Shown one piece after another: positions 46,847 through 56,631 of a stretch of 64,000 bases of DNA. Position 1 is the stretch's first letter. Each line of letters starts with the position of its first letter. The notes beneath the pieces are model-generated. The model did no database searches and had not been told where the DNA came from. It saw nothing but the letters and a program-made list of their open reading frames with translations. The translations under genes were made by a program, and so were the position numbers. This DNA comes from Candidatus Hydrogenedentota bacterium (GTDB taxonomy: Bacteria > Hydrogenedentota > Hydrogenedentia > Hydrogenedentales > JAEUWI01), in assembly GCA_016791475.1 (NCBI GenBank), contig JAEUWI010000010.1:84352-148351 (forward strand), given 5' to 3'.

Positions 46847-48487
46847 ATGATACCCTTCGAAAGATATAGGCCCAAATTCGGGGTTCTGATTCTTACAGTC
46901 GGCATGTTGCTCTACGCGACGCTGGCCGACGCCCAGGCGCGCTTCGGCCACATTGAGGTTCGTTGCGAAGCCGAAATCAAAGTCTTTCTCGACAACAAAT
47001 TCGTTGGCGTGTCCGATGTAAACGGTCTGTTTCTTCGTCAGGTGCCCGTCGGCCCCCACGTGGTCCGAATTGAGAAGGACGGATATCAACCCCAGAACAG
47101 CGACACCTTTCTCCTCGAAGCCGATCAGGTCTATCTCTTCGAAGCCGGCAAAATGGAAGCCGCGCTGGAACCCGAGTCCGATGAGAACGAGGAAGTCGCC
47201 CGCGGCACCGGCAGCCTCGTCATACAGACTATTCCCGTCGAGTGCCTCGTGACGCTTTTCGGCGTCGGGCTCACCGGTAACGACGAGGAAATCGTCAAGA
47301 CCCAGGACCGGTGGACCGCCAACGGCGTCCGTGCCGGGCGCTACCTGGCCACCTTCTCCGCCATGGGGGTGGAGCACAAGGAAATAATAAGCATTCAGCC
47401 CAACCAGACCACCCACATCATGGTGGATATCCAGCGCGGTGAAATGACCGATATTGGCCTGCGAACCATCCGCGAAATGCAGTCCGAGGGTTGGCGCGAG
47501 AAAGCCGAGTCAGAAAGGGAAGCCGCCCGGCAGGACAATATGGCTCTGCTGAAAACCCGCGCGACGGAAAATATCCGCAAGGAAGACTACCAGAAGCGGG
47601 GTCTCGAGCTTCTCCTTCATCAGGGCGAAAAGCAGTACGAATCCGCCCAGTACACCCGCTGCCTCTACACCATGCTTCAGGCCCTCTACCTCGACCCGAA
47701 AAATGAAATCGCCCTCTATTACTACAAGAATGCCCATGCCCGCCAGGGCGATGAAGATCGGGCCATCAAACTCGCCGGTGAGTACCGCCAGTTCATCTAC
47801 GGCGAGGACGGCGAGCTCGGCTTCGATCTGGTAAACACCGACGGCAAATGGACCTTGCGCGTGTATTCCGGCGAGAAGGAACTGGAAATCGTCGATGCCT
47901 CGGTCCACGACTTCACACTTAAGTTCTCCCGCCGCTACACCCTGTCCGCGCTACAGATGTTCTCGCGCAAAAAGGGCAGTATCATTCCAACCTTTCACAC
48001 GGACAAGGACTCCAAATTCGCCTACGAGGACTATGAACTCACCCTCGACGGTCGCGACGCCCAGGGCCGACGGCGCTGGCGCCACGCCCGCCCCAAAGTA
48101 AATGGCGTCCCCACCGACGAATGGTTCCCCGTCACCTTCCGCAAGCAGGGCGGTGATCGCGCGCCCCAGGGCTACCTCGGCATCTATCACGACGATCCCT
48201 CACACGTCGCCCAGTTGGAAGGCGATCCGACCGAGGCCGCGCTACGCATCGCCAAGGGCTGGCCGGAACAATACGGAGCCGTTGTTCTTTCCTGTTACAA
48301 GGACTCCCCGGCCCAGCAGTCCGGGCTCCAGCAGGGCGACTTTATCTACAAGTTCGACGGGGCCGACGTTCTCAACAGCCAGGATCTCGACCAACTGATC
48401 GAAACAAACCCCTTCGAGACCGTTGTGCTCAGCGTATATCGCGATGGGCAGCGGAAGCAGTTCCGCGTGACCCTCCAGGGCGGCTGA
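46847..48487 (+). CDS. Exported PEGA / TPR / PDZ protein
   Basis: This has 546 residues. A signal peptide (about 1-30) ends near A-D-A-Q. A PEGA-like domain covers about 34-110, with V-F-L-D-N-K-F-V-G and V-P-V-G-P-H-V-V-R-I. Its second half resembles another PEGA unit (about 120-195). A charged coiled coil and TPR-like helices follow (about 215-310). A PDZ domain closes the protein (about 465-546) with S-P-A-Q-Q-S-G-L-Q-Q-G-D. No protease triad is seen. It is probably co-expressed with the PKD lipoprotein and may be its periplasmic partner (inference). The ribosome site is weak. Confidence 0.8.
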   Translation: MIPFERYRPKFGVLILTVGMLLYATLADAQARFGHIEVRCEAEIKVFLDNKFVGVSDVNGLFLRQVPVGPHVVRIEKDGYQPQNSDTFLLEADQVYLFEAGKMEAALEPESDENEEVARGTGSLVIQTIPVECLVTLFGVGLTGNDEEIVKTQDRWTANGVRAGRYLATFSAMGVEHKEIISIQPNQTTHIMVDIQRGEMTDIGLRTIREMQSEGWREKAESEREAARQDNMALLKTRATENIRKEDYQKRGLELLLHQGEKQYESAQYTRCLYTMLQALYLDPKNEIALYYYKNAHARQGDEDRAIKLAGEYRQFIYGEDGELGFDLVNTDGKWTLRVYSGEKELEIVDASVHDFTLKFSRRYTLSALQMFSRKKGSIIPTFHTDKDSKFAYEDYELTLDGRDAQGRRRWRHARPKVNGVPTDEWFPVTFRKQGGDRAPQGYLGIYHDDPSHVAQLEGDPTEAALRIAKGWPEQYGAVVLSCYKDSPAQQSGLQQGDFIYKFDGADVLNSQDLDQLIETNPFETVVLSVYRDGQRKQFRVTLQGG

Positions 48488-48627
48488 GGGACGTACCGCC
48501 GCAGGGGCGCCCCACACAAAGCGAGGAACTTCAAGCACCGCCGCGAAGCCGTCAGGCAAAGCGCACGCTGGCGCGGCGGAATGTCCCGATGGATGATGGC
48601 CTGAGATTTTCAGCCTCACATGAGTTG

Positions 48628-49761
48628 CTACAAGCCAATCCGCACCGTATTCCGGCTCGGTGGCGGCGGCGCCGGCGGGCTCGGAGCAAAAGCCTCCAGT
48701 GAGGCCACCTCATGCGTCAATCCCCAATCGACCGCGCACGCGGCAATGGCCTCCAGAACGATCTCGCGCAGCAACGCCGGGTCCGCCTCAGCGCGAAGAT
48801 TCAACACCAGGCTCCCGTCCACGAGCGTTTCATCCAGCCGGCGGACCACTTCGCAGCCGTGAAGATTGCTGGTGGCATGGATCCCAGCCTCCCGCGCGCC
48901 ATCGATCAGCCGCATTTTGAAATGGGCGACTTCCGCACCGGCGGCCACCAGGGATTCGTGAACCCGCCTCGCAAGCGACTCCAGTGCCTCATCCCCGTTC
49001 CACGAGCGCTTCCCCGTCAATTTCACCCGTGCATTCAACCAGCCCAGCGCCGCTTCGCCCGCGGTGTAGAGCGCGTAGTCCACGGCCACCGGGTGTTGCC
49101 CGGTCCCGCCATGGCCTTCAATCCGCGCCATCAGCGCGTCGAAGCCTTCCCCCGTCCGCGCGGAAACCGCCAGATGCTCCGCCCTCGGAAAATTCTGGCG
49201 CACCAGCCGCATCACCCTGTCCAGCGCTGCCGGGGGCATCCGGTCGACTTTGTTCACGGCGATAATATCCGCCTCGTTTTGCTGCATCTTATAAATGTAA
49301 GTAACCTTGCTCGAAAAGCCCAGTGCCCCCCGGCCCGTCAGCGCGTCCAGCGCGCGCTCCGGATCCAGCAGCACCGCGTAGGGAGCGACGGAAAAACGCT
49401 CCGTGTAGAGCTTGCGCAGCGGCGTGATGACCGCGTTGACCAGATCCGTGCAACTCCCTACGGGCTCCGCCAGAATCACATCCGGGTCCAGCCCGTCCGC
49501 CAGGCGACCGGATGCTTCCAGCAGCTTTTCGAAGTGGCAACAGAAGCAGCCCGATGGGATCTCCTCCGTGGCGAGCCCGGCCCCCCGAAAGGTCAGCGTG
49601 TCCACCAGACCCTCCGCCTGATCGTTGGTGATGACTCCCACCCGCAGGCCCCGGCCCGCATAGTGCCGGGCCAGGCGGAGCAGCGCCGTGGTTTTTCCCG
49701 CACCCAGAAATCCCCCAAGCATGACGAAGCGAATGGGCCGTTTGGATGGGCTAATTTTCAA
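48628..49761 (-). CDS. CobW/P47K-type G3E GTPase (metallochaperone)
   Basis: From TTG at 49761 this is 377 residues. The G-x-x-G-A-G-K-T-T Walker A motif is near residue 17, G-C-F-C-C (the CxCC metal site of COG0523 proteins) near 70, and N-K-V-D-R near 165. COG0523 GTPases deliver Zn, Co or other metals; CobW itself serves cobalamin synthesis. AAGGAGG sits eight to nine bases before the TTG; the upstream open frame (to 49983) is not protein-like. The C-terminal half lacks a clear CobW_C domain and resembles P47K-like proteins found near corrinoid methyltransferases. It is divergent from the B12-binding fusion gene. Confidence 0.85.
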   Translation of the reverse strand: MKISPSKRPIRFVMLGGFLGAGKTTALLRLARHYAGRGLRVGVITNDQAEGLVDTLTFRGAGLATEEIPSGCFCCHFEKLLEASGRLADGLDPDVILAEPVGSCTDLVNAVITPLRKLYTERFSVAPYAVLLDPERALDALTGRGALGFSSKVTYIYKMQQNEADIIAVNKVDRMPPAALDRVMRLVRQNFPRAEHLAVSARTGEGFDALMARIEGHGGTGQHPVAVDYALYTAGEAALGWLNARVKLTGKRSWNGDEALESLARRVHESLVAAGAEVAHFKMRLIDGAREAGIHATSNLHGCEVVRRLDETLVDGSLVLNLRAEADPALLREIVLEAIAACAVDWGLTHEVASLEAFAPSPPAPPPPSRNTVRIGL

Positions 49762-49830
49762 GGGGAAAACCCTCCTTTTGCGGCGCCGCCACGGCGCGTC
49801 CGGGCGCATGCTACCCGAACAGAAAGGCCA

Positions 49831-49859
49831 TTGCAAAGTCGAGGTATTAGTGTTATATT
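49831..49859 (+). promoter_or_regulatory. Promoter for the MCP-B12 fusion and UroD-like pair
   Basis: TTGCAA (49831-49836, 4/6), a 17-base spacer and TATATT (49854-49859, 5/6) would start transcription near 49866, giving a leader of about 48 bases before the GTG at 49914. Confidence 0.5.
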
Positions 49860-49913
49860 GCAGATCGGTCAAGCACCTCTGCCCATCGGGCTTCGGAAGG
49901 AGGATGAGATACG

Positions 49914-51470
49914 GTGTCACGTTCGATCCAGGCCCAGCACCTTGCGCCAGGGGACGACTCAACCCTCGCCGAAACCTTCTCAAGGCTGTCTCACCGGGTG
50001 CACCAGCACCTTGCCCTCGCCCGCGACGCCCAGGCGTCCAACAGCGCGCTGGGCGACCTCCTGCGGCAGGCCAGGGCCGCCTCCGGAGCCAGCGGCTTCG
50101 CCGGTGTAACCCAGCAGCTCGTCGTCACCAACAAGAATCTCCAGGAGTACACCCAGGCGGTGGGCGAGGCTATCGGTACCGCCGTGGCCGCCTTTCAAGA
50201 CCTCGAAACTACGGTAAATCAATTCGAACAGGAGTTCGTCCTGCTCCGGGAAAGGATCGACGCAATTCGCGACTCCGCCCGGCAGGTCTATGAGATTGCG
50301 ATGCAGTCCCGAATGGTCGCCATCAACGCATCCATACAGGCGGCGCACATTGGCGCGGCGGGCGCGGGTTTTGCCGTGGTCGCGAGTGAAGTCCGCGATC
50401 TCTCCAACCGGACCGGAAAAATCAGCGACACGGTACAAGACGAACTCGTCGCGGTGGAGGACCCACTGCGGCACACCACCCAGCGCTTCGAGGAAAACCA
50501 CAAAACACTCCTGCGGGCCAAGTCCGCCGTAGAGGGGCTGGAGGCCACGGCCGAGGCCATGCTGGGAGAGGCACACGCCCTGTCCCGCGCCACCGACAGC
50601 GTAGAAGCCATCGCGTTCAAACAGGTGGAGATTCAGGACCATCTGGATGGCATGGATCGCCATGCTCAGTGGGTGGCCCAGGCGGCGGACGCGCTCGTCC
50701 CCGAGCTGGCGGGCACCTCCGCCGCGGTGGATAGTCTTTGGGACACCGCGCTGCCCCCCGAGGATCGCACCGCCATCGCGAGTCTTCAGCATTTCGAATC
50801 GGAACTTCACCTCGCACTCCGCAACGACGAGCCCCACCGCGCAAGACGGGCGGTGGAAGTAGCCGTTCACGCCCACCTTGATCACGATGAGATGCTCAAC
50901 CGCGTCAGCCGCGCCGCCATGTCACTGCACCTCGAGCAGCTCGGACGCGCGCTACCCACCGAAACCGTATTCCGCAACGGCCGGATACTTGAAGACACGC
51001 TCAGTGCCATGGAGGCCCAACAGCCCGCACCGCTTTCCCGAACGGAAACGGGATCCGAGTTCGCTCCTTCCGTCCCCGTCGTCATATTGGGAAATGCCTT
51101 TGAAGACTATCACGACCTCGGAAGACGCCTGGTGGCCATGCGCATGCGAAGCGCGGGATTTCACGTCATCGACCTCGGTCTCAGCGTAACCAACGAAGCC
51201 TTCGTCGAGGCCGCCAGAAAACATAACGCCGACGTGATCGGCGTCTCCGCACTCCTGCTACACACGGCGGTCTGGATTCCCAAATTAAAGCAGGCCCTCC
51301 AGAAAGCCGGCCTGGGCAGGATTAAGGTGATCGCGGGCGGCGCGCCTTTTCTCGTGGACCCCCTGCTGCGCGATGAATTCGGAGCCGATGGCGTCGCCGG
51401 TAACCCCAACGAGGCCGTACGCCTCGTTTCCGCCCTCGTCCACCGCTCCCGCGCGGGAGCAGTCTCATGA
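49914..51470 (+). CDS. Fusion of a chemoreceptor (MCP) signalling region with a cobalamin-binding domain
   Basis: This soluble 518-residue protein has no transmembrane segment. The N-terminal half is helical, and residues about 126-170 resemble the MCP hairpin tip (I-A-M-Q-S-R-M-V-A-I-N-A-S-I-Q-A-A, then F-A-V-V-A-S-E-V-R-D-L-S). The C-terminal domain (about 387-490) is a B12-binding fold: D-Y-H-D-L-G supplies the D-x-H-x-x-G cobalt-ligand histidine, and G-V-S-A-L-L and G-G-A-P-F follow at the expected positions. Such domains carry methyl-corrinoid or sense B12. GTG start, AAGGAGG ten bases upstream. It overlaps the UroD-like gene by four bases (ATGA). It could be a B12-dependent sensor or a corrinoid protein with a signalling front end. 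Confidence 0.82.
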   Translation: MSRSIQAQHLAPGDDSTLAETFSRLSHRVHQHLALARDAQASNSALGDLLRQARAASGASGFAGVTQQLVVTNKNLQEYTQAVGEAIGTAVAAFQDLETTVNQFEQEFVLLRERIDAIRDSARQVYEIAMQSRMVAINASIQAAHIGAAGAGFAVVASEVRDLSNRTGKISDTVQDELVAVEDPLRHTTQRFEENHKTLLRAKSAVEGLEATAEAMLGEAHALSRATDSVEAIAFKQVEIQDHLDGMDRHAQWVAQAADALVPELAGTSAAVDSLWDTALPPEDRTAIASLQHFESELHLALRNDEPHRARRAVEVAVHAHLDHDEMLNRVSRAAMSLHLEQLGRALPTETVFRNGRILEDTLSAMEAQQPAPLSRTETGSEFAPSVPVVILGNAFEDYHDLGRRLVAMRMRSAGFHVIDLGLSVTNEAFVEAARKHNADVIGVSALLLHTAVWIPKLKQALQKAGLGRIKVIAGGAPFLVDPLLRDEFGADGVAGNPNEAVRLVSALVHRSRAGAVS

Positions 51471-52492
51471 CGCCCGTCGAACGTATCCTCGCCGCCGCGT
51501 CGCTTCAGCCGCTGGATCGCCCGCCCGTGCTACCCGTGTTGCTTCAGCAGGGCGCCCGCATGCTGAACATCCCCCTGACCTCCTATTTCGGCGAGCCGAC
51601 CCGACTCCTGGAAGGACAGTGTCGCCTGGTGGACCGCTTCGAACATGATGCCGTATTCGCCTTTCCCCATGTGGTGCAGGATACCCTGCCCTGGGGCGCC
51701 GGCATTGACCTCCATGAAGACGGCCCCCCTTCGGTGAACAAGATGGTCATCCAGCGCTACGAAGAAATTTCTCAATTGCGCGCGCCGGATCCCTGCGCCA
51801 ATCCCTATCTGCTCCACACCCTGAAAACGGCCGCCGAACTCGCGCGGCGCTACAAAGGCGATCGTCTCATCGTCGGAGCCGTCATCGGCCCTTTTTCCCT
51901 GCCCTCCATGCTCATGGGCATGGGCAAGGTCCTGGATCTCATTTTCCACCAGGAGACCCTCCGCCGCGCCTGTTTCGCGCCCTTGATGGACCAGATGATG
52001 AACTACACCCGGCGCTGGGCCCAGGCTCAGCTCGATGCCGGGTGCGATATCGTCGTCATGGCCGAGGGCATGGCCTCCGCCTCACTGCTCACGGAGAAAA
52101 CCTTCGTCGAATTCGCCCTGCCCGTCTTGCGGGAATCACTCGCCGGTATCAAAGGACTCGTGGGCCTCGAACTCGTCGGTGACGCACTGCCCTTCATGAA
52201 GCACCTGCGCGATCTGCCCTGCGCCGCCCTCCTCGTAGGCAGTACCGACCGCCTCCGGGACACCCGCGCCATTCTCGGCAAACAAAAGCTGCTCATTGGC
52301 AACATTAACAACCTCAAGTTGCTCCACTGGGATCCGGAGCGGGTGGAATTCGAGGCGCGACGGGCCATCCGCGAAGCCGGCCTGGGCTTCGCCCTGTGCA
52401 ACCAGGGCCCGGAAATACCCTGGCACGTCTCCGATGCCAACATAGACGCCCTCGTCCGCGCCGCCCACCGCTCACGCATGTACGCCGCCTGA
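51467..52492 (+). CDS. Uroporphyrinogen-decarboxylase-family (MtaA/MtbA-like) protein
   Basis: The protein has 341 residues, normal for UroD/MtaA proteins. It begins with P-V-E-R-I-L-A-A-A, then R-P-P-V-L-P-V, and has G-P-F-S-L-P-S-M-L-M-G near residue 144, all family landmarks. MtaA-type members move methyl groups between corrinoid proteins and thiols using a Zn site. Here the usual H-x-C-G motif is replaced by E-L-V-G near residue 236, so the classical Zn ligands are not obvious, although a late Cys (in L-C-N-Q-G) remains. It overlaps the B12-binding fusion by four bases and is probably its enzymatic partner. True HemE function is unlikely. Confidence 0.82.
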   Translation: MTPVERILAAASLQPLDRPPVLPVLLQQGARMLNIPLTSYFGEPTRLLEGQCRLVDRFEHDAVFAFPHVVQDTLPWGAGIDLHEDGPPSVNKMVIQRYEEISQLRAPDPCANPYLLHTLKTAAELARRYKGDRLIVGAVIGPFSLPSMLMGMGKVLDLIFHQETLRRACFAPLMDQMMNYTRRWAQAQLDAGCDIVVMAEGMASASLLTEKTFVEFALPVLRESLAGIKGLVGLELVGDALPFMKHLRDLPCAALLVGSTDRLRDTRAILGKQKLLIGNINNLKLLHWDPERVEFEARRAIREAGLGFALCNQGPEIPWHVSDANIDALVRAAHRSRMYAA

Positions 52493-52499
52493 ACGCCCC

Positions 52500-52528
52500 T
52501 TGTTCCGCGCGAAAGGCTTCCGTATACT
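52500..52528 (+). promoter_or_regulatory. Promoter for the DUF4280 gene
   Basis: TTGTTC (52500-52505, 3/6), a 17-base spacer and TATACT (52523-52528, 5/6) lie just after the UroD-like gene, giving a start near 52535 and a leader of about 29 bases. Confidence 0.4.
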
Positions 52529-52563
52529 GCTGCGAGGTCCGAAACCCAGAGGAGACTTCCGCC

Positions 52564-52953
<390 letters not shown>

Positions 52954-53036
52954 GCGTTGGTCGATGGCGTAGTTCGGCTCCCCGGTAAGCCGTTTCAGCA
53001 TCCTGCTCGTCGAAACTCATGGGTATCAAAGTGCGC

Positions 53037-54581
53037 TCAGGTCAGGGGACTGACCTCAGCGTCCATCGGCAGTACACGGCGCACCAGCGGCGCAAGATCT
53101 TCCGCGTCCACCATATCCACGGGCTTTTCGATGCCGAACAGCGCCGGCAGGTGCGCCCGCAGGGCGCAATCGAGCGCGCCGGCGGGCTCTGCGTCATCCC
53201 CAAAGTCCACCAAGAGCGTCACGCTGTTCATCTGCGCGTCCAGATCCCGCTCGACCGCGCCCGCCCGCGCCGCCAGCGCACGTGCGGCCCGGAGCACGCC
53301 CAACTCTTCAGCCTTGACGTCGATAGACGCGATCAATCGGGCGACTCCCTGAGACAGGGCAATTTCCCCCATGGTTTTTCGCGCCCGCAGCGCCAGCCCT
53401 TCCACGTCCGGCACCAGTTTGTGCAGGTGCCGATAAAAATAGCGATTGCGTGGGAGCGCGCGGGCGCTAAACTCGGCACAACGAGTTTGAAGCACCTCCA
53501 GGGCTCCGATTCGCTCTCGATAGGACGTGGGGGCCAAGTCCTCGTAGGCAACCAGGGCCGAATCGATTTCCACCGTAAATGGGGACGCCCGCCAGCCCCG
53601 CTTCAGCGTTTCGCCGGGGCGATAGCGCGCGCAGCAGGCCCGCAGCCGCTCCAGGTGCTCCAGACGCTCCGACAGATCGCCATCACGGGCCTCGTGGCAA
53701 ATTCGGATCCCGCCTTCAATCTCCGCCTTCTCCGCAGGGTATTCGCCGTGACCAATGGCCGTGTCCCGCGCCCACGCCTCGCCGACCTCGCCCTCAAGCT
53801 CCAGGAAGGCGCGCGCTCCAGTCCGGATTTCCCGGATACGCGCTATTCGTTCCGAAAGACCGAGGGCATTGCACGTGTGATACTGGTCTATTCGATCCCG
53901 GAGATTCTGAATCGTGATTCTTGATCGGGCGCCAACCGGCACATCCAATACAAAGGCCGCGCCCGTGCCGAGTTCGGCCTGTCCTGCCTCCGTCTTCCAG
54001 CGGGTCATCGGTACCGCCGCCCTGGAGAGCTGGATCAGACAAGCCACGGGGGCAGTCTCCGTCCTTTCCTGCGCGATGGGTCCGGCAAAGGGGCCAACGC
54101 AAGACTCTCCAAGGTCAATCGAAATGGTCGGCAGGAAATGGATCGGGCAGCGCGAGAATTCCCAGGGACCACCCGGGACCGAGTCCGAGGTCTTGCCTCG
54201 GGTCAACCAGCGTCCATTCAATGCGTCCACAACATTTCGCACCGTCCCCCGTATCCGTGTCCGCAGTTCGTCAGCATCGTTGCCGCCAAGCCAGGGAGGC
54301 ATGTGGATCGACAGTGCGACACAGACGATCATCAATCCATCAAACCTGTTGTCTCGGAGCCCAGATCCAGAAGGAACCGCATCCGTCATTCCCAACTCAT
54401 CGCCGCCACGGGAAAACACATAGATATCTTCCAGTCCAGCGCGTCGGCTGGGTGGGGAGGCGGGAAGGGACTGATAGGCCACCCGCAATGCGACGGTGGC
54501 GTCACCAAGACCATGCGCCGCCAGTATGCCTGCGACTTCGTTCAAGGAATCCGCCGGGAGATCGGGAGGGGGGTAAGACAA
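53037..54581 (-). CDS. Uncharacterised 514-residue protein, possible partner of the DUF4280 gene
   Basis: I do not recognise the family. The start is TTG at 54581 with AGGAAG eight bases upstream. No signal peptide or transmembrane segment is seen. The first about 230 residues look like mixed alpha/beta with a Pro/Gly-rich middle; the rest is Arg/Glu-rich and mostly helical (I-R-E-I-R-T-G-A-R-A-F-L-E-L-E-G, L-E-H-L-E-R-L-R-A-C-C-A). Its only visible context is the convergent PAAR-like gene 84 bases away. An effector or immunity role would be speculation. Confidence 0.65.
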   Translation of the reverse strand: MSYPPPDLPADSLNEVAGILAAHGLGDATVALRVAYQSLPASPPSRRAGLEDIYVFSRGGDELGMTDAVPSGSGLRDNRFDGLMIVCVALSIHMPPWLGGNDADELRTRIRGTVRNVVDALNGRWLTRGKTSDSVPGGPWEFSRCPIHFLPTISIDLGESCVGPFAGPIAQERTETAPVACLIQLSRAAVPMTRWKTEAGQAELGTGAAFVLDVPVGARSRITIQNLRDRIDQYHTCNALGLSERIARIREIRTGARAFLELEGEVGEAWARDTAIGHGEYPAEKAEIEGGIRICHEARDGDLSERLEHLERLRACCARYRPGETLKRGWRASPFTVEIDSALVAYEDLAPTSYRERIGALEVLQTRCAEFSARALPRNRYFYRHLHKLVPDVEGLALRARKTMGEIALSQGVARLIASIDVKAEELGVLRAARALAARAGAVERDLDAQMNSVTLLVDFGDDAEPAGALDCALRAHLPALFGIEKPVDMVDAEDLAPLVRRVLPMDAEVSPLT

Positions 54582-54690
54582 GATTCAAACTTCCTGTTCA
54601 AGCAGAAGGACTTTCGCGTCATTCACAAACGCCGCTGCACGATTGTAAGCGTCGAGACTTCCGGCTGCAAGGGGGGAGTGGAGCGACGGG

Positions 54691-56382
54691 TCAAGGTACG
54701 GCGGGGGAGATCTCATAGGCTCCAATATCCGGACCGTCCCCGGCGGGTCTTCGATTGCGATCAAAATCCAGCACTACTTCGGTTTCGACCCCGCGGTCAA
54801 TGCAAGGACTTGTCGCACCAGGACGCAAGTCGCCATCCACCATCGGGTCGGCGGTCAAATCGCCATCGGCCAATGTCAGACCCGCAACCGGCCCGGCGCC
54901 ATTGCCGAAATAGGCATTGTTGAGAAAACTCGAGTCCGCCGCCTCACTGCGGAGGCCCACGCCCCGATTGCCCACCAACAGGTTGTTGGCGACCAGCGAA
55001 GTCGAAGCGCCGAAGCCGACCACAATACCATCGTCAACGCCGCGCACCGCATTGTGAACGATTTGCAGTCCCCCCGCCTCCTGAATGCCAATACCGGCGT
55101 GGGGGAGTCGGCCCTGAAACGTACCCGTAATCACGTTGCACGCCACTACAACCGAGGCCAGGGTTCCGGTGAATCCGCGCGCCGCGATCGCATCGTGCTG
55201 GGCGGTGTCCCTCAGGCACGCGCCATGGATGCGGTTTCGCTGAACGGTGACCGAAAGCGCTCCGCCATAGTTTTCCAACTCCTCCAGTACTAACGCGCGC
55301 CCCCCCAGACCTTCAAACTGGTTGTCCTCTATCAACAGCGAACTCGCCGCCCCGCTCGGTCGCCAGACACTCACCCCATCGCCCGCGAGGTTGCCGCCAC
55401 CGCCCGAAAAGCGGCACGCGCGGACCACTCGAATCCAGGCCTTGTCATCGCTCCGTATCGCCGAGTGGTCTTCGCCCGCACCCCGATGGGTCGCATTGAA
55501 ATGGCAACCTTCCACATCCGTCGGGCCGCTGCCCGCCTCCACCGCCTGAATGGCATAGCCCCGCCCCCGAGCCAGATTCCAGTCGTCAAAGGTGCACGCC
55601 GCGATACTCGCATAATTGGCCCCCTGGCCAATCTGGCAATGGGTGCCGCCACTTTGCGTGAACGCGCAATCCGCGATTTCCACGTGGTCGGCCTCCCACA
55701 GCAGCAGCGTAGTCTTGATCGCATGGCGGAAATCAAGACCCTCCAACCGCAGGTGACTCATGCTCAGGGGCCCCGCCACAAAATCCCGCACCGGGACCTC
55801 GATGGACTGGGCCACCGCGGCCGGATTGCTGTCCTGGCGCACGTAGAGGCGTCGGGAAACATCGTCGTACCAGAAATCCCATGGATCGGCCAGCGAGTCC
55901 TTGTCACGGCGGGGCGTGGCCACCTTGTCATCGTAATAGAACACGCCCGGGTCGTTCCGGATATCGTCCAGATACCAAATTCCGTCGCCCTCGTAGCGCC
56001 ACAGGCCGGGGGCTCCGAAAACATCCGAGCCGCGCACGCTTGGCGGAGCGCCCTCGCCATAGGCCCCGACGCGAATGGGGGCTTCCGCCGTGCCCGACGC
56101 GTCCACAATTAGCGACTCCCGCCAGACACCGCCGCGCCGCAGCAGGATCGCGCTTCCCGGCGCCTGGTATGTCTGAAGCAGGCGTCCCAAGGATTTCCAG
56201 GCCGAAGACTCCGTTCGCCCGTCTGCTTCGTCATTTCCGCCCACGGCATCGATGTAGTAGCTCGTCGCACTTTCCCCACGGGGTCGGACCGGCGGGGGAT
56301 CGGGCGACGCCCCCCGGCCCGCCGCCCATAACAGGGTCAGGGCGGCAATCGCGAGGAAGAAAAAGAGCAGGGCATAGCGCAT
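54691..56382 (-). CDS. Exported right-handed parallel beta-helix protein
   Basis: From the ATG at 56382 this is 563 residues. A hydrophobic leader (about 1-20) is followed by the Y-Y-I-D-A-V-G-G-N-D block common to secreted beta-helix proteins of environmental bacteria. The middle has repeated short N-x-I/V and A-G-I-G-I-type rungs. The end carries S-P-C-I-D-R-G and G-P-D-I-G-A-Y-E, the usual terminus of such proteins. Relatives include polysaccharide lyases and adhesins; no catalytic set is clear. The ribosome site is weak and the next gene is divergent. Confidence 0.82.
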   Translation of the reverse strand: MRYALLFFFLAIAALTLLWAAGRGASPDPPPVRPRGESATSYYIDAVGGNDEADGRTESSAWKSLGRLLQTYQAPGSAILLRRGGVWRESLIVDASGTAEAPIRVGAYGEGAPPSVRGSDVFGAPGLWRYEGDGIWYLDDIRNDPGVFYYDDKVATPRRDKDSLADPWDFWYDDVSRRLYVRQDSNPAAVAQSIEVPVRDFVAGPLSMSHLRLEGLDFRHAIKTTLLLWEADHVEIADCAFTQSGGTHCQIGQGANYASIAACTFDDWNLARGRGYAIQAVEAGSGPTDVEGCHFNATHRGAGEDHSAIRSDDKAWIRVVRACRFSGGGGNLAGDGVSVWRPSGAASSLLIEDNQFEGLGGRALVLEELENYGGALSVTVQRNRIHGACLRDTAQHDAIAARGFTGTLASVVVACNVITGTFQGRLPHAGIGIQEAGGLQIVHNAVRGVDDGIVVGFGASTSLVANNLLVGNRGVGLRSEAADSSFLNNAYFGNGAGPVAGLTLADGDLTADPMVDGDLRPGATSPCIDRGVETEVVLDFDRNRRPAGDGPDIGAYEISPAVP

Positions 56383-56631
56383 TTGAAATCTCAGAGCATA
56401 GAAATACAGGAGACAAACAACTCGATTCGAACTATCTCGCCATTCAACGATAAGGGGGCGGGAAAGACTCCACGCTCCGATCATACCCACACCACCTCGG
56501 CGGATCTACCCGCGCGCGACCCATGACATAAGTATTGTGGACCGCCCGAATATACTTCGACGCGCAGGATGAAGCGCCCCGGCCCGTTCCAGTAAAATGC
56601 CCCTGCAATTCCGCACAACAAGGAACCCCCC

